Positions 62,301 to 64,000 of a stretch of 64,000 nt of DNA are shown in pieces. A program made the translations under genes and the position numbers. The notes under the pieces were generated by a model. The model did not search any database and was not told where the DNA came from. It saw only the letters and a list, made by a program, of their open reading frames with translations. Origin of the DNA: Arenibacterium halophilum (lineage in GTDB: Bacteria; Pseudomonadota; Alphaproteobacteria; Rhodobacterales; Rhodobacteraceae); contig NZ_VCPC01000004.1 in NCBI RefSeq assembly GCF_005938225.1, forward strand, positions 310,001-374,000. The letters are read 5' to 3'. Each line of letters begins with the position of its first letter. The first letter of the stretch is position 1.

Positions 62301-63844
62301 CGCCGCCGCACCACGATATCTACAGTATCGAGGATCTGGCCCAGCTGATCTATGACCTGAAACAGATCAACCCGCGCTGCAAGGTGACGGTGAAACTGGT
62401 CGCGTCCTCGGGCGTGGGCACGATTGCCGCCGGGGTCGCCAAGGCCAAGGCCGACATCATCCTGATCTCGGGTCACAACGGTGGCACGGGCGCGTCGCCT
62501 GCGACCTCGATCAAATACGCCGGTCTGCCGTGGGAAATGGGCCTGACCGAGGCGCATCAGGTGCTGGCGATGAACAAGCTGCGCGATCGCGTGACGTTGC
62601 GCACCGATGGCGGTTTGCGCACGGGCCGGGACATCGTGATGGCGGCGATGATGGGGGCCGAAGAGTTCGGCATCGGCACCGCCGCGCTGATCGCGATGGG
62701 CTGTATCATGGTGCGCCAGTGCCAGTCGAACACCTGCCCCGTGGGCGTCTGTACGCAAGACGAAGCGCTGCGTGGCAAGTTCACCGGCAACGCCGACAAG
62801 GTCGTGAACCTGATCACCTTCTACGCGCAGGAAGTGCGCGAGCTGCTGGCCGCCATCGGCGCCCGGACGCTGGACGAGGTGATCGGCCGCGCCGATCTGC
62901 TGGCGCAGGTCAGCCGTGGTTCGGCGCATCTGGATGATCTTGACCTGAACCCGCTGCTGATCACCGTCGATGGCGCGTCCAAGATCAAGTACAATCGCGA
63001 CAAGCCCCGCAACGAGGTGCCCGACACCCTGGACGCCGAAATCGTCCGCGACGCCGCGCGTTTCCTGAAGGACGGCGAAAAGATGCAGCTGTCCTATGCG
63101 GTGCAGAACACGCACCGCACCGTCGGCACCCGCACGTCGAGCCATATTGTGCGCAACTTCGGCATGCGCAACGCCTTCCAGGCCGATCACCTGACGGTGA
63201 AGCTGCAGGGTTCGGCAGGGCAGTCGCTGGGTGCCTTCGCGGCCCCGGGGCTGAAGCTGGAAGTGTCGGGCGATGCCAACGATTACGTCGGCAAGGGCCT
63301 GTCGGGCGGTACCATCGTGGTGCGTCCGCCGATGGCAAGCCCGCTGGTCGCCTCGGACAACACCATCATCGGCAACACCGTGCTGTATGGGGCCACCGAT
63401 GGGTACCTGTTCGCGGCCGGTCGCGCCGGAGAGCGCTTCGCGGTGCGCAACTCGGGCGCGAAGGTGGTGATCGAGGGCTGCGGCAGCAACGGGTGCGAAT
63501 ATATGACCGGCGGTGTTGCCGTCATCCTGGGCGAGATCGGTGCCAACTTTGGCGCGGGCATGACCGGCGGGATGGCGTATCTGTACGATCCCGAGGGCAA
63601 GGCGCGCACCCTGATGAACATGGAAACGCTGGTCACCTGCCCGGTGACAGTGCCCCATTGGGAACTGCAGCTGGAAGACCTGATCGAGCGGCATCTGAAG
63701 GAAACCGGCAGCCGTCGCGCGGCCGATATTCTTCAGCACTGGGATCTGGAAAAGCAGAACTTCCTTCAGGTTTGCCCGAAGGAAATGCTGATCCACTTGG
63801 CCGCACCGCTGAGCCTTGAACAAGGCGCGATCCCCGCGGAGTAG
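59312..63844 (+). CDS. gltB: Glutamate synthase large subunit
   Basis: A 1510-residue enzyme that makes two glutamates from glutamine and 2-oxoglutarate. A 33-residue propeptide precedes the catalytic Cys34 (HSSCGVGLVV) of the Ntn amidotransferase domain. The central domain, the FMN-binding synthase domain (GAKPGEGGQLPG, SGHNGGTGASP) and the 3Fe-4S cysteines (MVRQCQSNTCPVGVC) follow, then the C-terminal beta-helix (GLSGGTIVV). ATG at 59312 is preferred, as AAGGGG lies seven bases before it; the ATG at 59306 would lie on top of that site. Confidence 0.97.
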   Translation: MTTYDDAWARAEEAKRKWMAENSLYTEETEHSSCGVGLVVSVDGKKSRKVVESGIKALKAIWHRGAVDADGMTGDGAGIHVEIPVPFFYDQIERTGHKPRKTELIAVGQVFLPRTDFGAQETCRTIVETEVLRMGYYIYGWRHVPVDTSCLGEKANATRPEIEQILISNAKGVDEETFERELYVIRRRIEKAAASAGINELYLASLSCRSIIYKGMMLAEQVAVFYPDLMDERFESAFAIYHQRYSTNTFPQWWLAQPFRMLAHNGEINTLKGNTNWMKSHEIRMASGTFGDMADDIKPIIAGGSSDSAALDAVFEVLVRAGRNAPMAKTMLVPESWSKQAVELPQAWRDMYSYCNSVMEPWDGPAALAMTDGRWVCAGLDRNGLRPMRYVVTGDGLLIAGSEAGMVPVDEARIVEKGALGPGQMIAVDMKNGQLFHDTEIKDQLAASQPFGDWVGKINDADEVLAGVQEKALFTGNDLRKRQIAAGYSLEELEQILSPMAEDGKEALASMGDDTPSAVLSKQYRPLSHFFRQNFSQVTNPPIDSLREFRVMSLKTRFGNLKNVLDEDSSQTEIVVLESPFVANAQFDKVIEQFNAPMIEIDCTFAPGERALHAALARIRSEAEDAVRSGAGHIVLTDQHSGPGKVAMPMILATSAIHSHLIRNGLRTFCSLVVRSAECIDPHYFAVLIGCGATVVNAYLAEDSIADRIERGLLDGPLTEAVSRYRDAVDQGLLKIMAKMGISVVSSYRGGLNFEAVGLSRAMCAEYFPGMTSRISGIGVSGIQRKAEEVHARAWANDAAVLPIGGFYKARASGETHAWEATSMHMLQMACNKASFELWKQYSKKMQSNPPTHLRDLLDIKPLGKPVPIEEVESITSIRKRFVTPGMSLGALSPEAHKTLNVAMNRIGAKSDSGEGGEDPAHFVPEPNGDNPSAKIKQVASGRFGVTAEYLNQCEELEIKVAQGAKPGEGGQLPGMKVTDLIARLRHSTKGVTLISPPPHHDIYSIEDLAQLIYDLKQINPRCKVTVKLVASSGVGTIAAGVAKAKADIILISGHNGGTGASPATSIKYAGLPWEMGLTEAHQVLAMNKLRDRVTLRTDGGLRTGRDIVMAAMMGAEEFGIGTAALIAMGCIMVRQCQSNTCPVGVCTQDEALRGKFTGNADKVVNLITFYAQEVRELLAAIGARTLDEVIGRADLLAQVSRGSAHLDDLDLNPLLITVDGASKIKYNRDKPRNEVPDTLDAEIVRDAARFLKDGEKMQLSYAVQNTHRTVGTRTSSHIVRNFGMRNAFQADHLTVKLQGSAGQSLGAFAAPGLKLEVSGDANDYVGKGLSGGTIVVRPPMASPLVASDNTIIGNTVLYGATDGYLFAAGRAGERFAVRNSGAKVVIEGCGSNGCEYMTGGVAVILGEIGANFGAGMTGGMAYLYDPEGKARTLMNMETLVTCPVTVPHWELQLEDLIERHLKETGSRRAADILQHWDLEKQNFLQVCPKEMLIHLAAPLSLEQGAIPAE

Positions 63845-63860
63845 CGCAGGAAAATCGGCT

Positions 63861-63889
63861 GGCCCCGATGCGATCTTCGCACCGGGGCC
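63861..63889 (+). terminator. Intrinsic terminator after gltB
   Basis: A 12-bp stem (GGCCCCG-A-TGCGA with TCGCA-C-CGGGGCC, one A/C mismatch) closes on a three-base loop 17 bases after the gltB stop; ATTTT follows a few bases later. It ends the gltD-GFA-gltB unit. Confidence 0.75.
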
Positions 63890-63942
63890 GAATGACCGAT
63901 TTTGCAAGTGGCACCGTTGCGCACCTGCGATAGGATGCACCC

Positions 63943-64000
63943 ATGGCAAGACCGGCAGGCAAGCGCAGCAGCAGTAAACGGAAAAGCTCGGGCGATACGA
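63943..64000 (+). CDS. Start of an unidentified gene (partial)
   Basis: An ATG preceded by AGGA (seven bases upstream) opens a frame that runs out of the window after 19 codons; it begins MARPAGKRSSSKRKSSG. The strongly basic, Ser/Lys-rich N-terminus could be the cytoplasmic tail of a membrane protein such as a transglycosylase, but too little is visible to name it. Confidence 0.5.
   Translation, partial: MARPAGKRSSSKRKSSGDT

Noticed and set aside
59228-63949. A 1573-codon open frame antisense to gltB, and similar long antisense frames at 9873-12158, 13076-15142 and 23966-25624
   Set aside because: They lie fully opposite well-identified genes, have low-complexity His/Arg/Gln-rich translations and follow from the strong third-position GC bias.
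1-64000. CRISPR array, complete prophage, toxin-antitoxin pair, restriction system, rRNA operon
   Set aside because: No regularly spaced repeats, no phage structural genes and no recognisable members of these systems were found.

Overview
This 64 kb window reads as a contiguous piece of the chromosome of an alphaproteobacterium of the family Rhodobacteraceae (Roseobacter-like). The support is gene order and family content: RegB/SenC/RegA with ahcY, a hemD-mitofilin-hemY run, secB-fxsA divergent from Tim44-mltA-smr, addB/addA next to murU/amgK/tsaE, a TRAP transporter, and TTAA-N7-TTAA (CtrA-type) boxes at flagellar promoters. Genes are GC-rich with strong third-position GC, which creates long meaningless antisense frames that are left out.

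Layout. 1-1160: start of rho, hemJ, then a 400-bp AT-rich gap with one perfect and three near-perfect DnaA boxes, the best candidate for the chromosomal origin. 1160-7311: maf-aroE-coaE-dnaQ, a tightly overlapping operon, then secB and fxsA on the other strand, then Tim44-like/mltA/smr. 7318-18230 (minus strand): hslVU, trxA, and the operon tsaE-amgK-murU-addB-addA (cell-wall recycling plus recombination repair). 18272-23291: a PAS-only protein and the redox regulon regulators regB, senC, regA, then an HD hydrolase. 23573-33998: housekeeping genes (ahcY, tsaD-gpsA-yciI-EVE, hemD-mitofilin-hemY) and several small proteins of unknown function.

34060-43704 is the most distinctive part: a catabolic island of seven co-directional genes (alpha/beta-hydrolase, EntE/SdgA-type aryl-AMP ligase, salicylyl-CoA-hydroxylase-type flavoprotein, maleate cis-trans isomerase, three TRAP transporter genes), then a TetR regulator on the opposite strand, and a divergently read pair (VOC metalloenzyme plus an 86-residue orphan). 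The two promoters that face outward share a palindromic operator, TTGAYA-N3-TRTCAA, which ties all nine enzyme and transport genes into one regulon. The set suggests uptake, activation, hydroxylation and ring opening of an aromatic or heteroaromatic acid down to maleate and fumarate; the exact substrate is not readable from the sequence. An ornithine cyclodeaminase/Lrp divergent pair and a sulfatase/phosphonate-monoesterase-type hydrolase follow.

47210-53116 is a flagellar operon (motB, flgE, flgK, flgL, flgI) behind CtrA-type boxes. Directly downstream lies a 1.6-kb graveyard of decayed mobile DNA (IS5, IS3 and IS21 fragments and the N-terminus of a tyrosine integrase), which ends at an intact tRNA-Leu(CAG), a classical integration site. 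The window closes with an NDUFA9-type dehydrogenase, uppP, and gltD-GFA-gltB (glutamate synthase with a GFA-family protein inserted between the two subunits), and the first codons of another gene.
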